A DNA stretch of 64,000 bases, taken from NCBI GenBank assembly GCA_037349315.1, contig JBAIAC010000001.1, positions 35,340,001 to 35,404,000 of the forward strand. The letters are read 5' to 3'. Shown piece by piece: positions 1 to 11,890 of the stretch; the stretch's first letter is position 1; each line of letters starts with the position of its first letter. The notes beneath the pieces were generated by a model. That model did not search any database and was not told where the DNA came from. It was given only the letters and a program-made list of their open reading frames with translations. Made by a program: the position numbers and the translations under genes. Source of the stretch: Chelydra serpentina (taxonomy: Eukaryota; Chordata; Testudines; Chelydridae).

Positions 1-1939
1 CTTGCAAGCCACTCCCGCTGCTGTCGGGGAGCCGGGAGAGGGCTAGGCACACACCACACACATGCAAGGGAGAAGCAGGGCGGGGGAAGGCTCTGCAGGG
101 GGCAGGTGCATTTAAAGGTGGGGGGAGGACTGTGGATGGGTGAAGGGAAAATCTGTGCCCCACTTCCAGTCCACGTCAGGTTGGGCGGGAGCAGACAGTC
201 TTTCCCATCTCATCGCCAGGCAGTGAAATGAGCAAGGTGGGTCTCAGCCCAGTTCCTGGCAGGCAGGTGTTCAACTCAGAAACCCTATGAACTGGATCAC
301 TGCTACCACCCTCCTAAGAGGCCAGAATGACTGAGCTCCCCTCCTCCTTGGAGGCTGGTTCCCCCAGGCAGGGCTGGGATATATTGGTGGGTGAGGCTGT
401 GAAGGAAAGTTAACCTGATGCTCTACCTCTGTAGCTAGAGATTGTTAGGCTCCAGGCCTGGCAATCTGGAGCCTTTTTTCAGCACTGAATGGTTGTGACT
501 TTCAATAGGTATGAAAGTCTGCTGCTTTGAGGGGGCACCATTAGGTGTTTAATGAATCAGAACCACATGAAAACAGATTCCATGGCGGGGAGCAAATCCC
601 AGGGCCTCCAGTGCCCAAAGCACAAGCCCCATATACTTGAATTAAGGGGGAAACGCTTATCGGGTGTAAGTAGTGGGCATTTATCCTCCTGGGTTTGAGC
701 CACTCAGGGGAGACATGATCTATCTATGTAGGTATTGATGACTCACTGATCCCACGGTATCGTGGACATAAGGTTAAACCGATTTTTATTAAAAAATCCC
801 AGGTTTTACAAAAAGTATAATTTGTTTTTTTCTGATTTTCACCCTACTTTTTTATCATTCAAATATATATTTAAAAAACTTGTTTTATTAGGAAAATACA
901 ATACATTGCATGAGATATATGTATTACGGTAATATATTTGTCTGGGTGGATATGCAAAGCTGCCTGTTGAAGTAAAGCTATGTATTAGTCTAGAAGATAC
1001 ACACAATAAGCAAACAGGCTCGCGTGGAAGCTCTGAAGTGCCTGTGCATCTGAACGTACTGGTGAATCTCACACCCACCTCATACACATTTCAAGCTGTT
1101 AGCAGATAACGGTTTAAAGACCTGACACACTAAAATGGGAAGAAAACAAAAGTCTGTATCAGAATAGGTTTCAGAACACAAGGAAGTATTCGAAAGTTTT
1201 AAAAAACAAAAACAGGAGAAAAGGATGAAGTTTGCGCTGCAAATGGTGTGGCCCAATTATTAAATGTAAATATTTATAAGCTAATAGTTCTAAGTCTACA
1301 ACAGTAAACTGTTTATTCAGATGAAAAGTTTTATTTGGGGATTAGAGATGCATTGTTTTCTTAAACTCAGAGGTGGCATTGTGTTTTGAGTTCTGTTTTA
1401 GTTCTGAAGCAAACCACATTGAATTCCATTCATCAAAGCATATACTGTCCTTCCGTCCACCAAAATAAACCCCGATATTTACCCAGAAAATTTTTAATAC
1501 ATTTTTCCACCTGTTTTTGTTGTAATAATAAACACTGACAAATTCCTGGGGAAAATTAAATAAAATAAAACTCCAAAACAATGGGCCCTACATGTACACT
1601 AAACCAACATATTACAGGGTTGCAGGCTCCCTCAATCCCCCAGTGGGTTCTTCTTTCTGCCCAGCTCAGGAGAATGAACACAAACACCCAGTTCACCATG
1701 CACATTCATTCTCTCTGCATATCGCTCTCCATGTTTCTCTCTCTTTGTATCACTCTTTTTCTGTCACTGGTTCTCCCTGTCTCTCTGGGGTTCAGTTCAG
1801 ACCAGCATCAGAAAGTTAAGACTGCCCCCCCCCTGCCGCCCCAAAGCTCCTCCCAACCCCTTTGTGCTGCAGATCCACGGAGATCCATTTGTTCACAGAG
1901 GTCTCTGGTTACTGACTGATTGTCACCACAAGAACCAAT
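1..1939. other. Intergenic DNA, no gene recognised
   Basis: No exon, domain or repeat family recognised. About 780-1580 is markedly AT-rich. Short open frames here lack any recognisable protein signature. Confidence 0.5.
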
Positions 1940-2062
1940 AGGGTGACCAGATGTCCCAATTTTATATAGACAGTCCCAATATTTGGAGCTTTGTCTTATA
2001 TAGGCACCTATTATCCCTCTACCCCCTGTCCTGATTTTTCACACTTGCTGTCTAGTCACCCT
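1940..2062 (+). mobile_element. AGGGTGACCAGA-family MITE, copy 1 (123 bp)
   Basis: Starts AGGGTGACCAGATGTCC and ends GTCTAGTCACCCT, so the ends are near-perfect inverted repeats. The interior has the family core (tatatagacagtcc, gtcctgatttttcac) shared with copies at 6871, 25053 and 38609. Flanks aagaaccaat and aggaatcagc agree at 6 of 10 positions, a decayed target duplication. Confidence 0.8.
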
Positions 2063-3404
2063 AGGAATCAGCTAGATTTCAGTACTTCCTCCTCAAGCTC
2101 AAATCATGGAGCTCAGAGGAGTAGGAGCAGTTTGCTTTAAAAAAAGGCCAAACTTCTGCACCTCAAGGTGGTCTAGTCTGGAATCTGGGGAAAGCTCAAC
2201 CTGGGTCTAGTTTATATCTAACAAAGAGGATTCTTTCCAGGAAGTCTAATGCTGGCAACCAAAACCCATCTTGAGCTACAGTCCTTAAAGCTCACAAGCT
2301 AAGCAAGGCTGGCCTGGACAGTACCCCTAGCAGCCATTAATGTTCTCCAGCAGGTCTGAACTGCATACTGGTCAGCTGCATACTGCAGCCCTACTGGACA
2401 TAGTGAAAGGTAAGAGAGTCCTTTCAGACTAGCACCCAAAAACTTCTCCAAACCTCTAGAGATGGGACCAAACTAAACCCCTTGGATTTGAGCAGCCCTG
2501 AGATTCAGACCCCTTGTACACCTGTTTCTTTGAACTCCAGTCCAGGTCTGGATTTTATAGCTTGGGCCCAGCTCTGCTGAAGGCCTTAAGAGAGCAGATT
2601 TCCAGCACCCCTTGGATCCATCCAGATAGGGGCAAAATCAGAAAGTGTAGATCCCTTTGGAAATAAAATAGATTTCCTCTGAGCTCTGGGGCTTGGTCTT
2701 GAGTGTTGGGTTGGTTCTTCTCTGCACCAGCTCTTCCCATCCCTGGGGCTGCTGGAGAAACAGCAATTCACAGAGCTTGTGAGTCTCAGCCAGGAAAATG
2801 CCTCAGAGGGACCTGCTGGCTCTCATGGAAACAGGTGTGGCAGCTGGTGGGTATGGGTGGGAAGCTCATCTGCAAAGGGGGCTGGGGCTGGATTTCCTCT
2901 CTTCTTTCCTAGTGTTTCCATGGGAACAGCAGCAAGCAGGCAAGCCTGTTGTGAATTTCATTGCCTACTGCCCAGCTGATTCCCTCCTCCCCCACAGGCA
3001 GACTTGGGATCCCACAGCCTTCAGAACACCCCAGAAAGACAGATCCTCTTTCCCTGAGGAGAAGTCACTTGCACGCAGCCCAGGGCAGAGCAGTGCAGAC
3101 AGCCACGAAGGGCATAGCTGCCAAGTTTTCTGCAGTTCCATGTGTGATTTTGTGTATGCAAATTTAAATGGACTAATTTGCATATTTGCACATAATTTCC
3201 ATGCATTTCCACTTTTGAAATTGTGTCGGTCTAGTGCTGGTGAAGGCCTCTGACCTCATTTGGGGCTGGGGGACCTCCACAACGGCCTTCCTACAAGAAC
3301 ACCATTGGTCTCCCACAAAGAGGCAAAGGTCAGTCAAAAAGGACAAAGCAAAAGCACAGGGCAGTGGGTCAGCTCAGAGGTACAATAGGGGGACCCCGAG
3401 CAGA
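2063..3404. other. Intergenic DNA, no gene recognised
   Basis: Nothing identifiable. An AT-rich patch near 3150-3200 repeats ATTTGCAT-like words. Open frames overlap in several phases and carry no domain signature. Confidence 0.45.
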
Positions 3405-3715
3405 GAAGAATTTAAATTATTCCAGGATCCTTGCACTAATTTAATTGGGGATTTCTGACAGAACAAGGAGTAAGGGTCTCAAGTTGCAGAGGGGGAGGTT
3501 TAGGTTGGATATTAGGAAAAACTTTTTCACTAGTAGGGTGGTGAAGCACTGGAATGGGTTACCTAGGGAGGTGGTGGAATCTCCTTCCTTAGAGGTTTTT
3601 AAGGTCAGGCTTGACAAAGCCCTGGCTGGGATGATCTAGTTGGGGTTGGTCCTGCTTTGAGCAGGGGGTTGGACTAGATGACCTCCTGAGGTCCCTTCCA
3701 ACCCTGAGATTCTAT
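3405..3715 (+). mobile_element. CR1 LINE 3' end fragment
   Basis: Contains the C-terminal CR1 ORF2 remnant ([21 protein letters not shown] ending near 3639). The CR1 3' UTR follows, with ggttggactagatgacctc and a terminal gagattctat. It is 5' truncated, the normal outcome for CR1 insertion. The last ~75 bp nearly match the tail of the SINE at 42878. Confidence 0.9.
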
Positions 3716-4164
3716 AAAGATTAGCAATGGGGTTTGAACTAAAACATCTACAGCACAGACCTCTTAAGCTATAGGACTAACCAGTGATAGCAGCGCCCTA
3801 TTACCTTCTGCATAGGCCAGCCCTTGTACGGAGACAACACATGCTTTGCCAATGGATTAGATAACTGATGGTGAGAGAGCAGCAGAATGTTTTGTATCAG
3901 GATTTGTAGGTTCTGTTCCTGGCAAGGAGCAGAGCGTTCTGTAGGGTTAGAAACAACATAATTTTGTCTATTCCTTCTGAAAGGCAGTGTAGCAAGAGGG
4001 TGCCACCTGGAACTAGGGTACCACTGAGCCCCCTGACCCACCAGCTTGGGCTCCCTCTCACACTGTACTGCTGTGACAAGCTGCAAAGCCCTCCGGCCTG
4101 CACTTTCACCAGCATCCACACAGGTAGGGACACACCCAGCTGCAGTTACACGCAGGCTCTCTAA
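3716..4164. other. Intergenic DNA, no gene recognised
   Basis: No feature recognised. A 149-aa minus-strand open frame here has no recognisable domain and is treated as chance. Confidence 0.4.
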
Positions 4165-4975
4165 CCACCAGCTTCCCAGCCTGGGACCCCAGAGCAGTAC
4201 CACCCTGCCCTGGTCCAATCTCGCCAGTATATGGGTTTAATACCAGGTCCGCCTCTCCCTCAATGTGAAGAGAACAATGCACACTTGTGGTAACCAAGCA
4301 GAGATTTTCCCCAAGCAATCCAGTCAAAGCCTACTGGTTTAGATTAAAACAAAAACAAGGTTATTAGCTACAAAAGATAGATTTTAAGTGGTTATAAGGG
4401 ATAAAAAACAGATTGAAGCAGATTACCTAGCAAATGAACAAAAAACACAAACTAAGCTTAATTTACTAGATTGGATATGAATTATTAGCAATCTGATTCT
4501 CACCCTAAGAGATGATTCAAGCAGACTGCAGATTCTTAAGGGGCAAGCTGCACTTTCTTTACAGCTTGGAATCCCCAGGTGTTTCATATACAAGCTAGAA
4601 ATCCCTTTAGCCTGGGTCCAGCACTTCCCCCAGTTCAATCTTTGTTCCTCAGGTGTTTCCAGGAGTATTTTTGTGTGGGGAGTGAAGAACCACAGTTGAT
4701 GTCACTCCCTGCCTTATATAGCTTTTGCATATGGCCAGAACCCTTTGTTCCAAACCTTGGTTCCCAGACCAGTCTGTGGAAAAATAATGATTTCCCAAGA
4801 TGGAGTCCAGAATCATGTGGCCTGGTCACATGTCCTTGTAGAGTCATAGCAGCCATGACTCACAGGCTGTCTGTAGCATTCTCAGGAAGGCTCACCAGGT
4901 GGGAGATAAGCCTCTCCTAAGGCCTATTGTTCTTTCTAGTGGTCCATTGCCCTGAATAGGCCCTTCCCTACCCAC
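4165..4975. repeat. Probable dispersed repeat, unclassified
   Basis: The block with taagtggttataagggata, gcttggaatccccaggtg and ctcaggtgtttccaggag resembles an abundant interspersed repeat recalled from turtle and crocodilian genomes. No second copy is present here, so class and limits are uncertain. Confidence 0.35.
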
Positions 4976-4978
4976 TAT

Positions 4979-5760
4979 CTAGACCACTGTTTCTCAAATG
5001 CGGCCACCAGGAGGTTTCCCTGTGGCCACGGCAGTTTCCTGGGTTAGAGGGGGAGCATCAGCCCCTCCCCTTCCTCCCTGTTGCTCCTGCATGCGCCACC
5101 TCTCTGGAGACACAGGTGAGACATACAACACTTAAGGAGCAAGGTGAGGAGGCAGGCGGGGAGTCTGACAGGGAGGTGAGGAGGCGAGTGGCTGGTGGGT
5201 GGGCAAGGGAGTAAGGAGGCGAGCCAGCAGCAGGGTGAGGTGGGCGAGGGGTCTGGCTGTGAGTGAGGAGGTGAGCGGTAAGCCACCAATGACCCGGGGT
5301 TCTTGCAGCGGGCTGGGGGGTGTCTGTGGCAGGGGAGTGAGCAGCAGGCGGTGGGGTGAGAGGAGGCGAGCAGTGTGTGGAGGACTGAGGAGGGACGCAG
5401 GAGGTGAACAGTGGACGAAGGGGTGAGGAGGTGAGCAGTGGGTGCATGGTCAGCAGGTGGAGACCCCCTCCCCCTGTGGAGCTGGAGCTACAAGCCCCCC
5501 ACCCGGAGATGCCTTTTACACTTTTACCAAATAAAAAAGACAAGAACATGCAAAGCACCTTATTTGTTTTTCTATTCTGTTAGGTCCAGTAAAGAATAAA
5601 GATAACTGTGCATTATTTTTATTATTGAGTCTGCAAAAAAACCTCAAAACCTTACATAAATAAATTACAATGATGTGGGTGTATATATGTGCATATGGCT
5701 TTGTTAACTTTAGGAAAAAGTGTCAGTGCAGCTACCAGCAAGAGGAAATTCTGACAGTTG
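4979..5760 (+). repeat. Non-autonomous repeat, copy 1, with internal GA-rich minisatellite
   Basis: 5' end reads gtttctcaaatgcggccacc. The 3' half (5538-5745: gcaaagcaccttatttg, ttattgagtctgca, cataaataaattacaatgat) is homologous to 19333-19555. The centre (about 5118-5460) is a degenerate purine-rich minisatellite built on ggtgaggaggcgagcag-like units. Its open frames are low complexity. The second copy ends with a gtggccac-rich stretch and ctgaggccacccaaaattt. Confidence 0.7.
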
Positions 5761-6544
5761 GAAACTCTTTGATTCCTGTACTCTGATCCTTCTCTTTCCA
5801 ATATGGTGCCATGGGGACTGTCTGCTCACTCTCCAGGAGAGCTCAAGTTGTCATCATTGTATTCATTTCCCAGGCTCCACTGCTGTCTCTGGCTCAGGTT
5901 ACAGTTAAGTCAGTTCCCTCTCTGCAGCAGTCCATGCCTCACATGGCCTTCTGGTACCTTCACACATCTCCCCAGATTCACAGGTGTGAGTCACAGGCAT
6001 TGGCTGCTTCACATTGCCTTTTGACTGTTAATAAGAAACTTCCCTCATAAGTAATGTGGTTACAGCACCTCCCACACATGCCCAGTATCTGAGCCAAATA
6101 CCTCCTGGTTACCTGAGCAACACAGCCCAGCTCGTCACTTATTCATGGAGCGCCGGACCCAGTCCCCTCTTCCCTGGGTAGAGCCACCTGCCTTTTGTAC
6201 AGCTCCGTGCTCCTGCTCATCAGCTGAATATTTCAACAGGAGAACCACTTGCTCACTCCCACCTGTTAGACCCTGCAGCCCAGATTCAGCTCTTCCCACG
6301 TCCCCTGTGTTGATTAACCCTTTTCTAACCCCCAGTGTTGAGCTGCTTGGACACTAATCCAAGGACAGAAGATGAATCCATGCCAGGGAGTGGGGGCTGG
6401 GGGTGGATCATCCAGTTATGCTCACATCAGAGCCAGTGTTTGTGAGGTTTAGTGGGCAGTAAGGAGGCAGATTTCCCAGGGGAGAAGGCCCGGCACTGTT
6501 ATTAATTGTTCAAGTGCTCAGCTCAGCCTAAGTCTGTTTGGGCT
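5761..6544. other. Intergenic DNA, no gene recognised
   Basis: No exon or known repeat recognised. Confidence 0.4.
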
Positions 6545-6665
6545 TCTGGAAACAGCCAGGGACTTATTCCCCTCTCACTTACACCAGTGTGACTCCTCCA
6601 TGGATTCCATCCAGGTTACTCCCAATTTACACTGGTGGAACTGAGAGGAGAGTCCAGACCCTAAT
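6545..6665. repeat. Palindromic MITE-like repeat
   Basis: The left arm cctctcacttacaccagtgt and right arm acactggtggaactgagagg are imperfect inverted complements around tccatccaggttactcc. The same sequence family occurs at 7855-7949. Confidence 0.6.
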
Positions 6666-6809
6666 TTACACAAACAGCTCACAGGCTTACCACGGTCAAC
6701 CCCATACAACTAACTGGAAATCTGTCTAGCTTGTCGCTGAACTGAATTGATACCTATCCTTATATTAGGGCTGGGAAGAGGTCACTACAAATGCCAGCCC
6801 CTAAACTCA

Positions 6810-7010
6810 GGAGAAACAAAGGGCTGGAATAGCCGGGGGTCTGGAGTGAGGGGCATCGTCAGAGCTGCGTAGGGTGACCAGACAGCAAGTGTGAAAAATC
6901 GGGACAGGGAGTGGGGGGTAATAGGAGCCTATATAAGACAAAGCCCCATATATCGGGACTGTCCCTATAAAATCAGGACATCTGGTCACCCTAGAGCTGC
7001 GTGTGGGGAT
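6810..7010 (+). repeat. Dispersed G-rich repeat unit split by a MITE
   Basis: gggctggaatagccgggggtctggagtgaggggcatcg...agagctgcgtgtggggatc belongs to a family also seen at 24745-25040, 28680-28830 and 44760-44945 (words: ctggaacagcaggg, ctgcaggtcagga, gaggggcat, gagctgtgtgtgggg). The AGGGTGACCAGA MITE at 6871-6992 is inserted into it. Confidence 0.6.
6871..6992 (-). mobile_element. AGGGTGACCAGA-family MITE, copy 2 with perfect 10-bp target duplication
   Basis: 122 bp from AGGGTGACCAGACAGC to GACATCTGGTCACCCT, inverted relative to copy 1. Directly flanked by agagctgcgt on both sides (6861-6870 and 6993-7002). This is an exact 10-bp duplication inside an older repeat, which fixes the element ends. 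Confidence 0.92.
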
Positions 7011-7854
7011 CTTGTACATCTCCTGCCTGCAGTGTGTGCTCATGCTGGTATCAGTCCCTCACTTTTGCAAGTACCAAACTCACCCAGGGGGTGGATCTGA
7101 AAGGAGTGGGGCTGTCCAGGCTCTGGGTGTTCCATCCTCCTATGTGTATAGGAGGGATTAGCAAGAAGCCAAGGAATCAAGGCCAAAGATGGACCAATTC
7201 CTACTTCTAACTGGCACCTCTGGGGAGATGACTCCCAATCCCAAAATCTGGTGGTGGGTTCAGGGCAAAGAGCTCTTTCCTACCAGAATGTATGTGTCTG
7301 TGGCTGGGCCATGACAAGCCTTATTCTGTCCTCTACTCTCCAGTGGTGATTGTGGGTCACTGATCCCTGCCAAGTCTCCCTCTTAGTTCTGCCAGTTTGG
7401 AGTTCCCCCTGCTGGACCTTGCACTTACCTCTGTTCCACAGGCAAGAAGAAACTCTTCTAGTTAAAAGGACATGGCCAGGTTTTAAAAAACTCTGTTCTC
7501 CTCTAACGGGAACAACACTGGAGGTCATTAAGACCCTGATCCCATGATTAGGATCTGCATGGGTGGGCCCCCGGGGAACACCATTAGGGATCCCCACAGG
7601 TGCAGGGCTGTGCTTGCCTGGCTCCTCTTACAGGATTAGGACCTATGGTTGAAAAAAGTCTTAAATATTCCATTTCCTTTTCCCCTTTCATGATGTTTGT
7701 CCAGCCTTTGCCTTTGTCTCCTTGTGGACAGTGAAAACAGACTGGTCAGTTTCCCTTTGGTTTCTAGTTAGTTTCAGGCTCTCATGCACTATCCCATACT
7801 GCAATGTTTGGGAGGCAGTTATAGCAGGGAAAGGTTTGTTTTTTAAAAAGCACT
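7011..7854. other. Intergenic DNA, no gene recognised
   Basis: Nothing recognisable on either strand. Confidence 0.4.
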
Positions 7855-7949
7855 GGGCCCAATTCTCCTTTCACTTATACAGGTGTAAATTGGGGATAAA
7901 CCTGTTGAAGTCAATGGAGTCACACTGATGTGAGGGGAGAACCAAGCCC
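7855..7949. repeat. Palindromic MITE-like repeat
   Basis: Begins gggcccaattctcctttcac and ends gtgaggggagaaccaagccc. The arms are inverted complements with aagtcaatggagt at the centre, a widespread amniote palindromic repeat type. Confidence 0.7.
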
Positions 7950-9894
7950 ACCATTTCCATTGGATTTTTTTTTTATTAGTGGGTTAAGGATTTAGCGAGA
8001 GCCTGTTTCTTACAAACCCTGCATTTGGAGGTGACTCTGCCCAGACAGTGACCCTCTAAAAAGAACAGTGATGAGGGACTAATGTGGTTTGGATAAGCTC
8101 CTTCACCCTCTGTGATATATTGGGAACATTTGGGATTGCCTCTTTTGTCAGGACTGTAAGCTTTGCTCATAACAACACACCATCTTCATTTTCCTCTCCT
8201 CAAACGCAGACATCCCCAGTCTCCAGGGAAGAATCTGAGTAATGTAAGCCAATAGGTATTTCCTGTACTAAGTAGCAGATCATTAGAGCTACCACCAGGA
8301 TTCTGTCAGGACTCTCAGCCAACTTTTCACAAGAGCTCAGTCAGCACGCAATCTGCTGAGCTCCTTTGGAAATCTGTCCCATAGTGTGGGTGTTGAGTGT
8401 TTTTAGGAAATCCATCCTTATGTATAGTACCTATATTCCTATCTTACTCCAGGGACTTATCTCAACCTCTGTGGTGTGGAATTCAGACCATAGATCTGGT
8501 TTCTGGTGAGATCTGGGACATCGTGTTTCTAGTCCAGCTAGAAACCCCATAAAACAGCCTCTCCATGGTACCTTGGGCCTCAGATCCCAGCCAGAGCCTG
8601 GCAGAACAGAGGCAGCTACCCTAAGGTCTGAGCTTGAGCTGGAGTTTAGGGAGAAGTTTGGGGCAATTATAATGGTATCAGAAACCCTCGATCCATCCCT
8701 AGTGAAAGGTCCCTTCCTCTGTCTGACTGAATTTTAGGGGCCTCTTCCACCGACTCCTCAGGTAGAATCTCCCCATCAGGGTTGGCTTGTGCCTCCAGCT
8801 GTGCAGATGGAGACAGGAGAGAAGGGAGGCCCCACTCCCCAGAGAGCATAACCATTCTGTGCTTGAGTGGAACACAAGGGGTGTGTAGGCTGTGTGCTGG
8901 CCCTGAGCATGGGGGAGGATTCCATCCTGAGGCTGAGCCTGAGACAATAGAACAGGCAACTACCGAGGTGGACTAAGGCAGAGCAAGTCTTATGCTCAGC
9001 AGCCACCAGAATGTTTTCTCAGCACCCTCCTGAGACTGGGTTTGAGCCGGCCCTGTGATTTTGCTCACTCCAAGCAATTTGCACCCCTGATTCACTCTGG
9101 GGAGCGGTGCATTTCTCCTGGGACCCCAGCCATTGCCAATAGCCCAATGTGCATGTATTCCCCTACAGAGCAGGAGGGCCATCCTTCTCCTCTGGCTTTA
9201 GCTTAGATCAGACTAGCCAGCGGCTATCACCCCTGAACCAAGAGAGTGCTGCACAGATCTCACAGGAGGTGCCATCAGTCACTCCTTTTCCTCTTCCTCA
9301 CAGTCTTCCCTTAGGTCAATCTAGTGCAGGTTAAAGGTGCAGGATGATCTGTTGATGGAAGGCCTCTACTTGTCTACAGATCAGCTACAGTCTGGGTGTA
9401 AACTTCCTTGCCCATTACCATCACCGCTACACCTCACCCTCTGCACCATCATGAGATCAGACCTCAGTCCCTCTGGCTTCTCCAATCCATTGCTCACCTT
9501 CTGAGAGACAGTGGGCCACTTAGTACCAGTGGTGATAGTGGCAGTTGTGACATGGATGCCCGTCCTCTGGGAACTGGGCTGAGATCCAGCAAAGTCATCT
9601 CACACAACAGATGGCCATTCCCAGTGCTGATCCAGTGCTGAACGGCTCCATAGTCCATTTCCAGTCCCTGGAGCCAGCTAGTCCCCCATGCTACTGAACG
9701 TTTTGCCACAGAATCAATGTATAATTATAAAAACGGAGTTTATGGAATGCTGAGTGGGGTGGATTGAGGCAGGATCCATGAATCCAGGCTCCGGGATGGA
9801 TGGCACCTCTGTGGGCACAAAGTTTGAATCCACAGGGCAGGGGCAGAAATTTGTGATCCACACTAGGGAGCAGGAGGAGAGAAGGGTTAGGTTT
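7950..9894. other. Intergenic DNA, no gene recognised
   Basis: No exon, tRNA or recognisable repeat. The longest open frames (up to 86 aa) have no domain signature. Confidence 0.45.
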
Positions 9895-11142
9895 AGGGTG
9901 ACCAGACGTCCTGATATTATTGGGACAGTCTCGATTTTAGAGGGCTTGTCCTGCGTCCCGACCTTACATCAGTCGGGATGCCCTTTGTCCTGATATCGGG
10001 ACCGTCCAAACCGCAGCCACGGCATCGCAGCCACGGCATCGCCGCTCACCGCTTCCTGGGGCAGCTCTTGGCACCCGTCCGCCGGCAGGAGCATTGCATG
10101 CTGCAGGGGTGGGGCTTGCAGGCGCCGGGAGCGGACAGAGAGCCCTCTGCCCACCCCACCCGCCCCGACCTGCGACCCTAGGAGCCAGAGGGACCTGCCT
10201 GTTGGATGCTTCCTGGGACGGGAGCCACCCCAGGTAAGCACTGCCGGGACTCCCCACCTCGCCTCCTGGCAGGTCCCGCTGGCTTTTAGCGTGGGGGGGC
10301 TCTGCATGCCGCTGACGCCTGCAAGCCCGGCTCTGGCAGTTCCCATTGGCACTTTCCCCGGCCAATGGGAGCTCGTGCTTGTGGCGGACGCAGCACGTGG
10401 AGAGTCTGGATACTCCCCTCGCCGCTCTCACCCTAAGAGCCAGAGACCTCCCAGCAGGGCTGGTGAGTGCAGCCAGGGAAGGGGGCAGGGTGTCATGGTG
10501 AGTGTCTGGGAGGTGTGTTGGGGGGTGCTGGGCTGTAAGGGTGTGGAGCAATGTTCCCTCTAATTTTTGACAGGCCCTGTGCGCAAAAAAATTTCTTCTG
10601 TGCAAATTGTGCTTCTGTGCAAATTTGTGTGCGCACGGTGTTTCGCACACACGCACAGCTTAGAGGGAACAGTGGTGTGGAGGGCGCTGGGCAGTGAGGA
10701 AGGTTTGTGTGTTTTGGGATGCTAGGCAGTGGGGGCCTGTTGGGGGGTACTGGGCAGTGGGGGAGATCTGTGTGTGTCAGGGCACTGAGCAGTGGGGGTC
10801 TTTGTGGGGCATTGTGTAGTTGCGGTGGTGGGGCTGTGGGGAAGGGCACTGGGAGGGAGGAAGGGAGGGAGGGGAATTCTGTGTGTATTGGGAAACTAGC
10901 GAGTGGGGGGTTCTGTGTGGGGTGCTGGGCAGCTGTGGTGGGGCTGTGGGCAGGGAGGCACTGGGCGGGGTCTGTGTGCACAGCACTGTGCATTTGTGGT
11001 GGAAGGGCCGTACACCCCTCTTGCAGCTTCCTAGGGCTGTGTGCCCCCTCTCATGGCTCCAGTCAGGGCTGTGCACCTGTGTCTGTCTTCCCCCGCTCGC
11101 CCAATGTGTCCTGATATTTCACTCTTGCGATCTGGTCACCCT
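9895..11142 (+). mobile_element. Long (1.25 kb) element with AGGGTGACCAGA termini
   Basis: The left end AGGGTGACCAGACGTCCTG and right end CGATCTGGTCACCCT match the short MITE termini. The sub-terminal words (gatattattgggacagtc on the left, gtcctgatatttcac on the right) also match. Flanks ggttaggttt and agttaggtag share gttaggt in register, consistent with a decayed ~10-bp target duplication. The interior is GC-rich on the left and a degenerate G-rich tandem array on the right (about 10680-11000), and holds a nested hAT MITE. The 230-aa minus-strand open frame shows no transposase motif, so the element looks non-autonomous. Confidence 0.75.
10549..10674. mobile_element. hAT-type MITE nested in the long element, perfect 8-bp target duplication
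   Basis: Ends are CAATGTTCCCTCTAA and TTAGAGGGAACAGTG, inverted complements with one mismatch. gtgtggag flanks both sides (10541-10548 and 10675-10682). Eight-bp duplications are diagnostic of hAT transposition. Confidence 0.9.
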
Positions 11143-11185
11143 AGTTAGGTAGATAGCAACTGGAGCTACTCCTAGTGCTGGTGCT

Positions 11186-11372
11186 GAGCAGTCAGCTGGT
11201 GCTTGGGGTGGCAATGTTGAAGGGGCGGCAGTCTGTGTTCAGTTTGGGCGGCACGGGCCGCCCGCTGCGGTGGCAATTCGGCAGTAGGTCCACCCTTTTG
11301 CCGCCCGGGGCGGCAATTTGACGTGCTGCTTTGGGCGGCAGAAATGTTAGAGCCGGCCCTGCAGCTGGGTTG
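11186..11372 (+). repeat. hAT-like repeat fragment (GCCGGCCCTG end)
   Basis: Composed of ggcggcaat / ttgggcggca words and ending agagccggccctg, a terminus like that of the element at 12224-12409. The 5' end is not defined. Confidence 0.5.
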
Positions 11373-11664
11373 TGAAATCTGAGTTGGGAGGATAATCTAA
11401 GTTTCTAGCACATTTCTGGCATAACGGACTCATACATGAAGTTTCCACTCCCCAGTGACCAGCTGCGCTCTACATCTGCATTACAGGCTAGATAGCAACC
11501 AGTGGCGTAGCCAGGCCCAGCAGCAACGTGGATTGATACTGACCCCTAGGGGCAACAAAGGAGAATTTTCCCTGGTTGCTCTATTGATTATAATGGAAAC
11601 ACTAGCAGTGTAATTTGTAAAGGAAGCTGGAAGTATTTTATGGTCCGGAACTGTTTGTTTAAAT

Positions 11665-11890
11665 CAGTGGTTCTCAAACTTTTGTACTGGTGACCCCTTT
11701 CACATAGCAAGCCTCTGAGTGTGACCCCCCCCTATAAATAAAAACACTTTAAAATATATTTAACACTATTATAAATGCTGGAGGCAAAGCAGGGTCTGGG
11801 GTGGAACCTGACAGCTTGCGACCCCCCCCGCACATGTAATAAGCTCACGACCCCCTGAGGGGTCCTGATCCCCCAGTTTGAGAATCCCTG
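11665..11890. mobile_element. hAT-type MITE
   Basis: TIRs CAGTGGTTCTCAAACT and AGTTTGAGAATCCCTG (two mismatches). Flanked by gtttaaat and ctttaaat, a 7/8 match to an 8-bp duplication. The interior repeats gtgaccccc on both strands. Confidence 0.88.

Noticed and set aside
5058..5558. 166-codon minus-strand Ser/Pro-rich frame
   Set aside because: Translation of a GA-rich minisatellite; low complexity.
9964..10656. 230-codon minus-strand open frame as a possible transposase of the long element
   Set aside because: Arg/Ala/Pro-rich CpG-driven composition, no transposase motif, and it runs into the nested hAT MITE.
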